DNA of 21,823 nt from RPQJ01 sp963748985. GTDB lineage: Bacteria > Pseudomonadota > Gammaproteobacteria > Steroidobacterales > Steroidobacteraceae. Location: NCBI GenBank assembly GCA_963748985.1, contig CAVVKQ010000017.1:1-21823 (forward strand), given 5' to 3'. Of this stretch, positions 9,001 to 15,096 are shown piece after piece. A model generated the notes under the pieces. The model saw only the letters and a list, made by a program, of their open reading frames with translations, was not told the origin of the DNA and made no database searches. The position numbers and the translations under genes were made by a program. How positions within the stretch are numbered: position 1 is the first letter of the stretch; each line of letters opens with the position of its first letter.

Positions 9001-9140
9001 GCACGGGACTTGCGACACCCATCAATCGGTCGGACCCTGGATTCGTCGGTCGCGGCCGCACGGCAGGGAATGCGCGTGAATTTGTCATTCCAAATGGTCC
9101 GATCCCCTCGGACGCCAAAATCGAAGTGATCGGAAAATGA
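3015..9140 (+). CDS. SpvB/FG-GAP/RHS-repeat polymorphic toxin with variable C-terminal tip
   Basis: A 2041-residue secreted RHS protein. Residues 1-36 form a Sec signal peptide (IGIALLAASIAGFSGADALA). About 45-340 is a SpvB/TcdB-type domain (FGVSHSGAATYRIPLWTPPG, then LVGVGWSIAGLSTIARC). About 355-675 holds six Asp-rich FG-GAP/VCBS motifs of NGDGxxD form (for example DFDGDGRADL, DLNGDGRADI, DWNGDGRADL). About 830-1660 carries YD/RHS repeats (YDSLGHLNRV, YDGFGRVSRR, YDASGNVLRK). The conserved core ends with YDPALGRFLSVDP (1721-1733) and DPTGY (1759-1763), the site of aspartyl self-cleavage in characterised RHS/TccC cocoons. Residues 1763-2041 are the tip. The start has a GGGAG Shine-Dalgarno sequence; Met7 (3033), with AAGGA before it, is an alternative. 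There is no PAAR or VgrG domain, so export is by Sec, not an obvious T6SS route. Confidence 0.95.
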   Translation: MCKDAWMQRLARHGRSIGIALLAASIAGFSGADALAGVAATSAAGRTPAEFGVSHSGAATYRIPLWTPPGVGEVGLDLALVYASRSGSGLVGVGWSIAGLSTIARCNRTWAQDGAAGSVTNTLADRYCLDGQQLKLVSGTHGAAGAVYATEVETFSRIVANGVAGNGPASFTVTTKNGLIYEYGGTVDSRVYAGTSTTIRAWALSRVRDRAGTGTGNAITLTYFNEAQFGAYTNGTHRIASIAYPTTATGAGPFYRVDFAYSARPASDVPTGYLAGNLVRDPYQLDRITIQTVGAATPTKTYALGYETAPVSGRLRLATVQECAASTCLQPTAITYQNGANGWQPMVDTGVAASTGKAPLPLELNGDGVMDLLYPVDAGSGRLSWRILLGTPAGFAAPLDTGVVTTTSHALIPADFAGNGRTQFLVVQNGYWYCAGYTNAGFTVANTGLVPAGEYGAADFDGDGRADLMGQSGGFTPTINVRRNVSAPSSTSLAVQFATSAQAIWTIPSSRQATPWDNLRVADLNGDGRADIVALTFTGSDRNPKFFATPLLSNGFGNAFTVGTEKLLWQESMVTMADWNADGCSDILQVRSVFVSNCAGAFVELATGATAATGNSLYTALPADWNGDGRADLLYIDAATRQWFVVRSTGEGAAAPVSTGISAPASTVWFNLDADGDGLTDLGYRDGNNGNRLRYRLHAGPSTPADLATAFVDGFGVRQSPSYVSIARSNHTRLNDAVFPAADFQGPLYVVSEFSATDGTGGTYRNRLQYSGAQLNLQGRGFQGFATQRIEDTRTGLVTLDSVSRVFPYTGMHVQRHVFQSNGTSPVSQWQAVLGQQAKGAAGREQRVFPFIASTSTRQFEHGGTLNGTLVTEATTTFTYGDGYGNPTQVQTTTWDRDPYSPYLNSQWHSSLNLGYTNDPSVNWCLGLPASRTLTSTAPDQLAVTQATTYAADAVRCRVTQQVVEPNVPALKVITSFGFDGCGNLNSVRTVGSNPDGTAMPARTASFNYGSRCQLPESATNAAAATTTYEWRYDYGVPTRITDPNGLATTWSHDPFGRRVSETASDGTRRTWSFQSCGTTGCWGTGEFRFLVFDRNYATDGTLIREHHAYYDGYERPRLREYHGALGTWLHQTYDYDAAGRMVRESRPYASVPNGHTIRTFDPLGRPLSERDYDGGGTIVRNSSLAYAGRTTTLTDALGRSRSRIVDVAGNLRRAMDPSPGGTMRYDYDSLGHLNRVQDAIGAVSTGVYDVRGFRTRWSDADAGTWTFKRNSLGEAIAWTDAKGQSFTTAYDTLGRRVSRTELEGTSTWTWGSSAAARNIGRLQSKAGLGYSESLAYDGFGRVSRRTITTDTSYQYDYTYNSIGSIDTLTYPTSPVPSGQTGSRLRLRYSYSFGTPSRIDDVTLATPRTLWKLDAVSDFDAPTRESLSGNVIARWSSYDSATQRLTAQQAGIGGAGSARQNLAYKWDAAGNLLQRRDLNQNLTEAFTYDGLDRVTHSTLNGSTNLSVGYDASGNVLRKSDIGSYVYGNALRPHAVMAAGNETFTYDHNGNLATRNGLSQSWASFNLPTTLRKPGFQSLNAYGPDRERWRQVATYQNGTETTLYVGGLLEKESTTATGLTYWRHYVPTPGGSTVVISRNSNGTSSTTYVVPDHLGSSDTLLNEAGASVARESFGTFGTRRGSNWSAATAPDWLGIANTTRQGFTGHEMLDNVGLVHMNGRVYDPALGRFLSVDPLIGDLGDSQSVNPYAYVGNRPLNASDPTGYLADGGISIYVGKFIVDSILSSLAYGLLNHGGLPPPPATALPGWSAQNGVGLCGAGTFSPTCGGTILYASAPGTGRGGVPTSTWAETSVDDEYAHENLERFFIDFGINAVDVLILSPVHDARDAYDAAKRGDHATAALYVSFTVCDVVKQCQSILAPAKALRRAARSLDNSVPRELARVIAGKGKFPTLGPPSRDDVFVTAAEDIAGLNSQQIAQRLTIREADEFTVIRFRTPGTGLATPINRSDPGFVGRGRTAGNAREFVIPNGPIPSDAKIEVIGK
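8826..9140 (+). other. RHS C-terminal toxin domain (low-GC tip; Ntox10-like by memory)
   Basis: The last roughly 100 residues (about 1938-2041) form a compact domain after a pre-toxin linker (DFGINAVDVLILSPVHDARD). Visible landmarks are VFVTAAEDIAGLNSQQIA, TVIRFRTPGTGLATPINR, DPGFVGRGRTAG and AREFVIPNGPIP. The pattern resembles what I recall as polymorphic toxin type 10 (Ntox10). I cannot confirm this, and the enzymatic activity is not evident. A hand count gives 168 GC of 300 over 8821-9120, against 39 and 41 of 60 in two lines of the same gene upstream (8101-8160, 8461-8520), so this segment was probably acquired separately from the RHS body. Confidence 0.6.
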
Positions 9141-9427
9141 AACTCAAACCCGAAGAATCAATTTTGACTGGGCGATGGCTATTTGATGACGGCGTGATTC
9201 GCGGAGACTTCGCCTGCGAGCGAATTGATTGGCTTACCAAGAACGAACTTCAGAGACTGGCTAACAGCCCGCAGTGGGGCGACTGGGAAGTTCTGTTTAT
9301 TGATCCGACGGACGGTCGCTATTGGGAGTTGACGTATCCGCAAGGTGAGATGCACGGTGGAGGACCGCCACAGTTAAAGGTGCTTTCAAATTCAGAAGCA
9401 CGAAGCAAGTACCCGCTAGACCATTGA
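9137..9427 (+). CDS. Immunity protein for the RHS toxin (Imm27-like)
   Basis: A 96-residue soluble protein with no signal peptide, consistent with a cytoplasmic inhibitor of the toxin tip. Landmarks are LTGRWLFDDGVIRGDFACER, IDWLT, then DPTDGRYWELTYPQ and a glycine run MHGGGPPQL. The combination DGRYWELTYP...HGGGPP matches my memory of the Imm27 immunity family. Its ATG overlaps the toxin stop as ATGA (9137-9140), which couples production of the antidote to the toxin. Only a weak GGAA precedes the start. GC content is about 51% (153 of 300 by hand over 9121-9420), the lowest of any gene here, in line with joint transfer with the toxin tip. Confidence 0.8.
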   Translation: MKLKPEESILTGRWLFDDGVIRGDFACERIDWLTKNELQRLANSPQWGDWEVLFIDPTDGRYWELTYPQGEMHGGGPPQLKVLSNSEARSKYPLDH

Positions 9428-9453
9428 TTTCAGGCGTCAGCCGACAACTAACC

Positions 9454-9489
9454 GCTCCCCGTGCGAAGATGCTCCTTCGCACGAGGAGT
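9454..9489 (+). promoter_or_regulatory. Hairpin sequestering the Shine-Dalgarno of the CurA-like gene
   Basis: The stem pairs 9454-9468 with 9475-9489 around the 6-nt loop ATGCTC. CGTGCGAAG/CTTCGCACG is perfect, then one C-A mismatch (9459/9484), then CTCC/GGAG, then a G-U wobble. The GGAG arm (9485-9488) is the only Shine-Dalgarno candidate for the ATG at 9499. No T-tract follows, so a Rho-independent terminator for the RHS operon is less likely. A translational switch (thermometer, protein- or ligand-controlled) is possible. Confidence 0.55.
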
Positions 9490-9498
9490 ACCGGACCA

Positions 9499-10512
9499 AT
9501 GACCCAGACCTGCCAGCGCATCGTCCTTGCCAGCCGCCCGCAGGGCGGCGCCGTCTCGCCGGACAACTTCCGTCTCGAGCGTGTCCCCGTCCCCAGCGTG
9601 GGTCCCGGACAGGTCCTCGTGCGCAATCACTTCCTGTCGCTCGATCCGTACATGCGTGGCCGCATGGACGACGCCAAGTCGTACTCGGCACCGCAGGTGA
9701 TCGGCGACACGATGGTTGGCGGCACCGCGGGCGTCGTCGAAGCTTCGCAGAACCCCAAGTTCGCCCCCGGCGACGCCGTGGTCGGCTACCTGGGCTGGCA
9801 GGAATACGGCGTCTCGGACGGCACCGGTCTCAACAAGGTCGAGACCAAGCATGTCCCGCTCTCGGCCTATCTCGGGCCCGTCGGCATGCCCGGCGTCACG
9901 GCCTGGTACGGCCTGAACGAGATCTGCAAGCCCAAGCCCGGCGAAACCGTGCTGGTGTCGGCAGCGAGCGGCGCCGTGGGCTCGGTCGTGGGCCAGCTCG
10001 CGAAAATGAGCGGCTGTCGCGCGGTCGGCATTGCCGGCGGCCCCGAGAAGTGCGCCTACGTCCGCGACGAACTCGGCTTCGACGCCTGCATCGATCACCG
10101 TGAGCACAAGGACATCCGTTCGATGAGCATTGCGCTCAAGGAAGCCGCGCCGAACGGTATCGACTGCCTGTTCGAAAACGTCGGTGGCGTCGGCCTCGAT
10201 GCCGCGCTGGCGCGCATGAATGCGTTCGGGCGCATCGCGATATGCGGACTCATCGCGGGCTACGAAGGCGGCGACATCGCCATCCACAACACCCGCGCCC
10301 TGCTGGTCAACCGGCTCTCGCTGCGTGGATTCATCGTGTCCGAGCACCTCGAGTTCTGGCCGCAGGCGCTGGGCGAACTTGCCAGGGGCGTGGCGACGGG
10401 CAAGATCAAGTATCGCGAGTCGATCGCCGACGGTCTGGCCGCCGCACCGGCAGCGTTCATCGGCATGCTGCGCGGCAAGAACTTCGGCAAGCAGCTGGTC
10501 AAACTGACCTGA
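9499..10512 (+). CDS. curA: NADP-dependent MDR-family oxidoreductase, CurA/LTB4-dehydrogenase-like
   Basis: A 337-residue zinc-free medium-chain dehydrogenase/reductase. It tracks E. coli CurA (NADPH-dependent curcumin reductase) along its length: IVLASRPQGG at the start, NFRLE, LSLDPYMRGRM, the nucleotide-binding loop VSAASGAVGSVVGQLAK, GIDCLFENVGG, and KNFGKQLVKL at the end. Family members reduce activated C=C bonds in alpha,beta-unsaturated ketones and aldehydes in the cytoplasm. The frame is open to 9424, but I start at 9499, where CurA-type homology begins (MTQTCQRIVLAS) and a GAGGAG sits upstream; its 10-nt spacing is long. That Shine-Dalgarno lies in a strong hairpin. The Nudix gene begins 10 nt after the stop, so the two are probably one operon. 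The true substrate is unknown. Confidence 0.9.
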   Translation: MTQTCQRIVLASRPQGGAVSPDNFRLERVPVPSVGPGQVLVRNHFLSLDPYMRGRMDDAKSYSAPQVIGDTMVGGTAGVVEASQNPKFAPGDAVVGYLGWQEYGVSDGTGLNKVETKHVPLSAYLGPVGMPGVTAWYGLNEICKPKPGETVLVSAASGAVGSVVGQLAKMSGCRAVGIAGGPEKCAYVRDELGFDACIDHREHKDIRSMSIALKEAAPNGIDCLFENVGGVGLDAALARMNAFGRIAICGLIAGYEGGDIAIHNTRALLVNRLSLRGFIVSEHLEFWPQALGELARGVATGKIKYRESIADGLAAAPAAFIGMLRGKNFGKQLVKLT

Positions 10513-10522
10513 GTCTTCCGCA

Positions 10523-11434
10523 GTGACCGCGACGATTCCTCACGCCGCGACGGTCCTGCTGCTGCGGGAGAACGACGTCGGCCTGCAGGTGCTGCTGACC
10601 AAGCGTGCCGCCAGCCTGTCGTTCATGGGCGGGCGGTGGGTGTTTCCAGGCGGCCGCATGGAAGCGTCGGACCTCTCGCCCGAACTGGCTGCGCGTTCCG
10701 ACCAGGCTGCAATCGCCGAGACCTGCTCGCGCATGCTGAGCGCCAATGCCGCCGCGAACACCGATTCGATAGACCTCGATACGGCGCGCGGGTTGCTGGT
10801 GGCAGCCTGCCGCGAAACGTTCGAAGAATCAGGTGTGCTGCTGGCACGACCGCGCGGCGGTGGACACTGGGGCGACGAACGGCTGGCCCGCGTCGCGGCA
10901 CGCCGCGTGGCGACCTCGGCCAATGCCACCGAGTTCGCGCGCATGCTCGACGACGAAGACCTGGTTCTCGACGTCGAGAGCCTCGTGTACTGGTCGCACT
11001 GGATCACACCGGAGTTCGAGAGCCGGCGCTTCGATACGCGCTTCTTCGCTCTCACCGTGCCGCCCGATCAGGAAGCAAGCGTCGATCGTGGTGAACTCAC
11101 GCATCACGCGTGGCTCACCGAAGCCGACGTTCGCAGCCACCTGGCGGCCGGCGAAATGAAGATGGCGCCGCCGACTCGCGCCACGCTGCAGGATCTCTGG
11201 AGCAGCCATCGCCTGCATGGCAGCCTGGCCGCGATGCTCGCAGCCGAGCGCACGCGGATCGTGCCGCCGATCCTGCCGAGGCGATTCGAAGTCAGTGCGG
11301 CCGAAATCGAAATCGTGTTGCCCTGGGACGAGCAGTACCAGCAGTTGCCCGGTGAAGGGTGCAGATCGCTTGCGACCTATCCGGACTACCTGACGGCGAT
11401 GCCGTCGCGGATGCGGTTTCCTCGGCTGCGCTGA
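10523..11434 (+). CDS. Nudix hydrolase, NUDT19/RP2-like with split Nudix box
   Basis: A 303-residue protein. The Nudix box is interrupted: FPGGRMEASD (41-50) is separated from RETFEESGVLL (97-107) by about 40 extra residues, compared with the canonical 14 from the first Gly to the Arg. This insertion is the hallmark of the NUDT19 (RP2) group, whose studied members cleave CoA and acyl-CoA pyrophosphates. The catalytic REXXEE glutamates are present. The start is a GTG at 10523, chosen because the domain begins immediately (HAATVLLLREND); no clear Shine-Dalgarno sequence is seen. It follows the CurA-like gene by 10 nt and may depend on translational coupling. A role in acyl-CoA turnover is an inference from the family. 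Confidence 0.88.
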   Translation: MTATIPHAATVLLLRENDVGLQVLLTKRAASLSFMGGRWVFPGGRMEASDLSPELAARSDQAAIAETCSRMLSANAAANTDSIDLDTARGLLVAACRETFEESGVLLARPRGGGHWGDERLARVAARRVATSANATEFARMLDDEDLVLDVESLVYWSHWITPEFESRRFDTRFFALTVPPDQEASVDRGELTHHAWLTEADVRSHLAAGEMKMAPPTRATLQDLWSSHRLHGSLAAMLAAERTRIVPPILPRRFEVSAAEIEIVLPWDEQYQQLPGEGCRSLATYPDYLTAMPSRMRFPRLR

Positions 11435-11456
11435 ATGCGCGCCCGGATCACGAGCC

Positions 11457-11477
11457 CCCTCCCGTAGTGCGGGAGGG
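11457..11477. terminator. Perfect GC-rich hairpin between convergent genes
   Basis: CCCTCCCG (11457-11464) and CGGGAGGG (11470-11477) form a perfect 8-bp stem with the loop TAGTG. It lies between the Nudix stop (11434) and the stop of the convergent H1-like gene (11501), a natural place for a bidirectional terminator. There is no T-tract on either side, so it may instead be a REP-like palindrome; a similar one occurs at 17806-17831. Confidence 0.45.
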
Positions 11478-11500
11478 AGCGCGGATTCATCGAATCACGG

Positions 11501-12040
11501 CTACTTTTCGCCCGGCACCAGGTTGCCGACGGCGCTCTGCACCGTCTCGCTGACCTTGGCCGCCATTTCCTTGGCCGAATCGAACATCGACGTTGCCTGT
11601 TTCTCGGCCGACGCCTGGGCGGCGTTGACCATCGAGCCGGCCTGCGCAGCAGTCTTCGAAGCTTTCTTCTTCGCGGACTTCACGGCCTTGACGATGCTCT
11701 TCTCGGCCGACTTCAGGTTGCGGTCGGCCTTGCGCAGGGCGCGCTTGGCTGACGGCGGCAGCTTGTTGACGGCCTTCTTCACGGCTGCACGTGTGCGGGC
11801 CGGGGCCTTCCTCGCAGCAGCCTTGACGGCAGCGACGCGGCGACTGGTGGCGGTGCTGCGGCTCTTGGCGGCCTTGCGGGCGACCTTGCGCCTGGCCTTC
11901 ACAACCTTCGCTTTCCTGACGACTTTGCGCTTGACCTTGGTGGCCTTCGCCTTCGCTACGACTTTACGCTTTGCCTTGGTGGCCCTCGCCTTGCTGACCT
12001 TGCGCGGCGCCGCACGACGCGCTTTCTTCTTCGCTGCCAT
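11501..12040 (-). CDS. Lys/Ala-rich histone-H1-like (AlgP-type) protein
   Basis: A 179-residue, extremely basic protein in two halves. Residues 1-~115 are Lys/Arg/Ala-rich, with three tandem 13-residue repeats (ARATKAKRKVVAK, AKATKVKRKVVRK, AKVVKARRKVARK; residues 18-56), followed by AVKKAVNKLPPSAKRALRKA. Residues ~116-179 are an Ala/Ser/Lys amphipathic helical tail (MVNAAQASAEKQATSMFDSA), which has a phasin-like or apolipoprotein-like look. Such N-terminal compositions are typical of bacterial histone-H1-like and AlgP proteins that bind DNA non-specifically. This is inference from composition only. The start ATG at 12040 has an AAGGGAG 9 nt upstream. It lies downstream of ppc on the same strand (125-nt gap) and probably has its own promoter. 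Confidence 0.75.
   Translation of the reverse strand: MAAKKKARRAAPRKVSKARATKAKRKVVAKAKATKVKRKVVRKAKVVKARRKVARKAAKSRSTATSRRVAAVKAAARKAPARTRAAVKKAVNKLPPSAKRALRKADRNLKSAEKSIVKAVKSAKKKASKTAAQAGSMVNAAQASAEKQATSMFDSAKEMAAKVSETVQSAVGNLVPGEK
11873..11989 (-). repeat. Three tandem 39-bp coding repeats (13-residue K/R/A/V unit)
   Basis: The translation shows three adjacent units, A(K/R)(A/V)(T/V)K(A/V)(K/R)RKV(V/A)(A/R)K, covering residues 18-56 of the H1-like protein. Copy number in such low-complexity basic tracts often varies between strains. Confidence 0.7.
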
Positions 12041-12114
12041 GTGAATCGATCTCCCTTTGCCTTTGGTTGGCTTGAGTTGCGTCGGTGGTGGACACCGTCG
12101 CGCCTGACGTTCGG

Positions 12115-12143
12115 ACGCTATTCCTCGCGCCCTGCACAGTCAA
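12115..12143 (-). promoter_or_regulatory. Possible promoter of the H1-like gene
   Basis: On the minus strand TTGACT (forward 12138-12143, 5 of 6 match), a 17-nt spacer and TAGCGT (forward 12115-12120, 3 of 6). It sits just after the ppc stop (12166) and about 75 nt before the ATG at 12040, so the H1-like gene need not depend on ppc transcription. The weak -10 box limits confidence. Confidence 0.35.
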
Positions 12144-12165
12144 CAAGGGAAAACTGCAGTCGGAT

Positions 12166-14916
12166 TCAGCCCGTGCCCTGCAGGCCGTGCGCGATGCCGT
12201 TCACCGACGCCACCAGCGCCGGGAACAGCCGCCGGTCAGGGTCGTCGAGGGTACGGCCCTTGTCGTTCGGCGAGCCTGCTTCGCGCCAGCGACGCAACAA
12301 CTGCACCTGCATCAGGTGGATTGGGTCGACGTACGGGTTGCGCAGCCAGATCGAACGCTGCAGCGTGGGTTCGGCGTCGAGCAGCCGCGCGCAGCCCTTG
12401 AGCTGCAGGACGAGGCGGCGCGTCAGTTCGTACTCCTGCCGGATCGCCGTGGAATACCGCTCGACGTCACCCGGGTACAAGCGCTCGTAATGCCAGGCGA
12501 TGTCCATGTCGGCGCGGGCGAGCCGCATCTCGACGTCGTCCACGAGCCCCTCGAAGAACGGCCAGTCCCGGTACATCTCGCCGACCAGCGCTTCCCCTTG
12601 GGCGTCGATGACCGCCGCCAGGCCCGTGCCAGCGCCGAACCAGCCGGGCAGCATGTGCCGGCTCTGGGACCACGCGAACATCCACGGCACCGCCCGGATC
12701 GTGTCCACGCCGCTGCCGCTGCCCCGCACCAGGGGTCGCGAGCCGATCTGCATGCGCTCGATCACGTCGACGGGCGTGACCGCCTGGAAGAACTCGAAGA
12801 AACCCGGGTCGTCATGCACGAAACCACGGTAACGCGCCCGACTCGCGTCCGAGAGCAACTGCACTGCGTCCTGCCAGCCCGGCTTGACCGTCTCGCGCCG
12901 CTCGCCCGCGACGGCCAGGGCGAGGGTGTTAAGACCCTGTTCGAACGTGCGCAACGTGATCGGCTGCAGGCCGTAGCGGTCGTTGATCGTTTCGCCCTGC
13001 TCCGTGACGCGCATCTGGCCGGCCGCGACCGCCGTGGGCAGGCTGCTGACCACGGCCTCGGTCCGGCTGCCGCCGCGACTGATCGACCCGCCGCGACCGT
13101 GGAACACCAGCAGGCGCACGCCCCCTTGCTCGCACGCTGCGAGCATGGCTTCCTGCGCCCGGCGCAGCAGCCAGCGCGAGGATGCGATCCCCGATTCCTT
13201 GTTGCTGTCGGCGTAGCCGATCATCACCACCTGCCGGTTGCCGCGCGCGGCCAGGTGCTCGCGATAGATCGGATCGGCGAGCAGCCGCGTGAGCGTCGGC
13301 CCCGCCGCATCGAGCGCAGCCACCGATTCGAACAGTGGCGCAACGTCGAGGGAGACCTGGCCATTGCTGCCATCAACGAGGCCCGCCCAGCGGGCGAGCA
13401 GCAGCACGGAGAGCACGTCATCGATGTCGCGCGCCATGCTGACGACGTACGACCCGACTGCGGCCTGGCCGTACCGGTGCCGGCAATAGTCCATCGCCTC
13501 GAACACCCAGAGCGCGCGCTTGCCGGCAGCTTCGAGCACTTCGGGCGGCGATTCGTCCCGGGCCAGCGCGTCCCGCAGCCGTTCGACGCGCTCCGCGGTC
13601 GGGCGAGTTTCCCAGTTCGGTTCCGCGAGCGCACGACCGACGATCTGCCGGTGCACCTCGGCGTTCTGGCGCACGTCGAGCGTCGCCAGGTGCAACCCGA
13701 ACGTTCGCACCCGACGCAGGAAGCGGCGGATGAGGAACAGACCGGCGTAGCGGCCATGATTGGCCTCGAGGCTGTGCACGATGATCTGCAAATCGTCGGT
13801 CAGCTGCTCTACGCGCTCGTACTGGCCCGAGCGGTGGTCGTAGGTGGCGCGCAGCCGTTCCGCAATCTGGCCGAGCAGCACGCGGTACGGCATCTCGTCG
13901 TGGCCCGAAGGCGCGCTCGCGCGCGCGGCCGGCACCACCGATTTGTAATGTTCGATCCGGTCACGCAGGGGCTGCGGGATGTTGGGCGTGCGCCGCTCGC
14001 TCTGACTCAGCTTTTCGGCGAGGCGCTGCGCCTCGAGGAAGTAGCGATTGACGATCAATGCGTGATGACGGGCACAGCTCTCGCGGATGGTCTTGGCATG
14101 CACGTCCGGCAGGCCGTCCATGTCGCCGCCGACCCACGAGCCGAAATGCAGCAACTCCGGGACCTTCGCCTGCCGCGCCTCGTCACCAAAGATGAGGACC
14201 AGCGATTCCTCGATCTCCTCGTAGAAAACGGGAATGACGTCGTAGACGATCTCGACCAGGAAGAAGAGCACGTGCTCGCGCTCGTCCGCGATCGTGAGCT
14301 TCTCGCGTGAGTTGTCGGCGGTCTGCCAGCCGGTGGTGAGTTCGCCCCGCACTCGCTCGAGCGTCGTGCGGCGCTCGACCGGTGTCAGCGACGGATCGAG
14401 CCGCGTCATGAGCAGGCGCGCGATGCGCTGCTGCTGGCGCAGCAGGGTGCGGCGCGTCGATTCAGTCGGGTGGGCCGTAAAGACAGGCTCGATGCTCAGG
14501 CGCCCGAGCAGTTCGACCACCTGCGACAGGCTGTATCCGATCGAACGCAGCTTCTGGAAGCATTCGGCGAGGCCGCCGGGCTGGTAGGTACTGCTGTCGT
14601 TGAGGTACTGCCGCCGGCGGCGCACGCGGTGCACCTTCTCGGCCATGTTGACCATCTGGAACCACGTGCTGAAAGCCCGGATCAGTTCGGCGGCCAGCTC
14701 CGCCGACCGGCTTTCTGCCCGCACGACCAACTGCACGGCGGCCTCCGGGTCACCGTCGCGGCGACGGATCGCTACCTGCCGATCACCCTCCACTTCCTCG
14801 AAGAACGCGTCGCCGCCCTGGTCCCGCAATACTTCGCCCACGAGAGCGCCGAGCGTGTGGACGTCCTCGCGGAGCGCCGCATCCTTTGCCGTGAACGAAA
14901 TGTCTTTGCGTGCCAT
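12166..14916 (-). CDS. ppc: Phosphoenolpyruvate carboxylase (PEPC)
   Basis: A 916-residue cytoplasmic enzyme that carboxylates phosphoenolpyruvate with bicarbonate to oxaloacetate, replenishing the TCA cycle. Signatures in order: VFTAHPTESTRRTL with the catalytic His at 149; WVGGDMDGLP (261-270), where most PEPCs have GGDRDGNP; GYADSNKESG with Lys573; HGRGGSISRGG (606-616), the mobile catalytic loop; QGETINDRYG; and a C terminus ending in GLQGTG, like the family's conserved terminal NTG. Length is close to E. coli Ppc (883). The frame is open 108 nt upstream, but homology starts at MARKDISFTAKD (14916); no Shine-Dalgarno sequence is visible. It is transcribed divergently from the TonB receptor gene. 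The altered GGDMDG motif probably marks a distinct PEPC subgroup, since all other signatures are intact. Confidence 0.97.
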   Translation of the reverse strand: MARKDISFTAKDAALREDVHTLGALVGEVLRDQGGDAFFEEVEGDRQVAIRRRDGDPEAAVQLVVRAESRSAELAAELIRAFSTWFQMVNMAEKVHRVRRRRQYLNDSSTYQPGGLAECFQKLRSIGYSLSQVVELLGRLSIEPVFTAHPTESTRRTLLRQQQRIARLLMTRLDPSLTPVERRTTLERVRGELTTGWQTADNSREKLTIADEREHVLFFLVEIVYDVIPVFYEEIEESLVLIFGDEARQAKVPELLHFGSWVGGDMDGLPDVHAKTIRESCARHHALIVNRYFLEAQRLAEKLSQSERRTPNIPQPLRDRIEHYKSVVPAARASAPSGHDEMPYRVLLGQIAERLRATYDHRSGQYERVEQLTDDLQIIVHSLEANHGRYAGLFLIRRFLRRVRTFGLHLATLDVRQNAEVHRQIVGRALAEPNWETRPTAERVERLRDALARDESPPEVLEAAGKRALWVFEAMDYCRHRYGQAAVGSYVVSMARDIDDVLSVLLLARWAGLVDGSNGQVSLDVAPLFESVAALDAAGPTLTRLLADPIYREHLAARGNRQVVMIGYADSNKESGIASSRWLLRRAQEAMLAACEQGGVRLLVFHGRGGSISRGGSRTEAVVSSLPTAVAAGQMRVTEQGETINDRYGLQPITLRTFEQGLNTLALAVAGERRETVKPGWQDAVQLLSDASRARYRGFVHDDPGFFEFFQAVTPVDVIERMQIGSRPLVRGSGSGVDTIRAVPWMFAWSQSRHMLPGWFGAGTGLAAVIDAQGEALVGEMYRDWPFFEGLVDDVEMRLARADMDIAWHYERLYPGDVERYSTAIRQEYELTRRLVLQLKGCARLLDAEPTLQRSIWLRNPYVDPIHLMQVQLLRRWREAGSPNDKGRTLDDPDRRLFPALVASVNGIAHGLQGTG

Positions 14917-15090
14917 GGCCGCGAGGGTCGGAAAACGTAAGTGGGGTCCAGGCGCGGCGGGCGGTGATGATGAATCTGGGAAGGACGGCTCCGCGAATGC
15001 TAGCAGAGCCCGTGGCCGGCGCACTGTTGCTACGGGACAACATTGGCTGGAGCGATCCTCACCCGCAGCCGCTTGTTCTATTGTCTTACT

Positions 15091-15096
15091 TATATT
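15091..15096 (+). promoter_or_regulatory. Possible -10 box (TATATT) upstream of the TonB receptor
   Basis: The only AT-rich patch in the 271-base ppc/TonB-receptor intergenic region contains TATATT (5 of 6 match to TATAAT), about 92 nt before the ATG at 15188. No good -35 box is seen at 16-18 nt, so an activator may be needed. A GC-rich inverted repeat (15141-15158) follows in the leader. I see nothing else in this gap. Confidence 0.35.

Noticed and set aside
12085..14310. 741-codon plus-strand open frame opposite ppc
   Set aside because: The opposite strand carries intact PEPC signatures; this frame is His/Arg/Asp-rich with no family resemblance.
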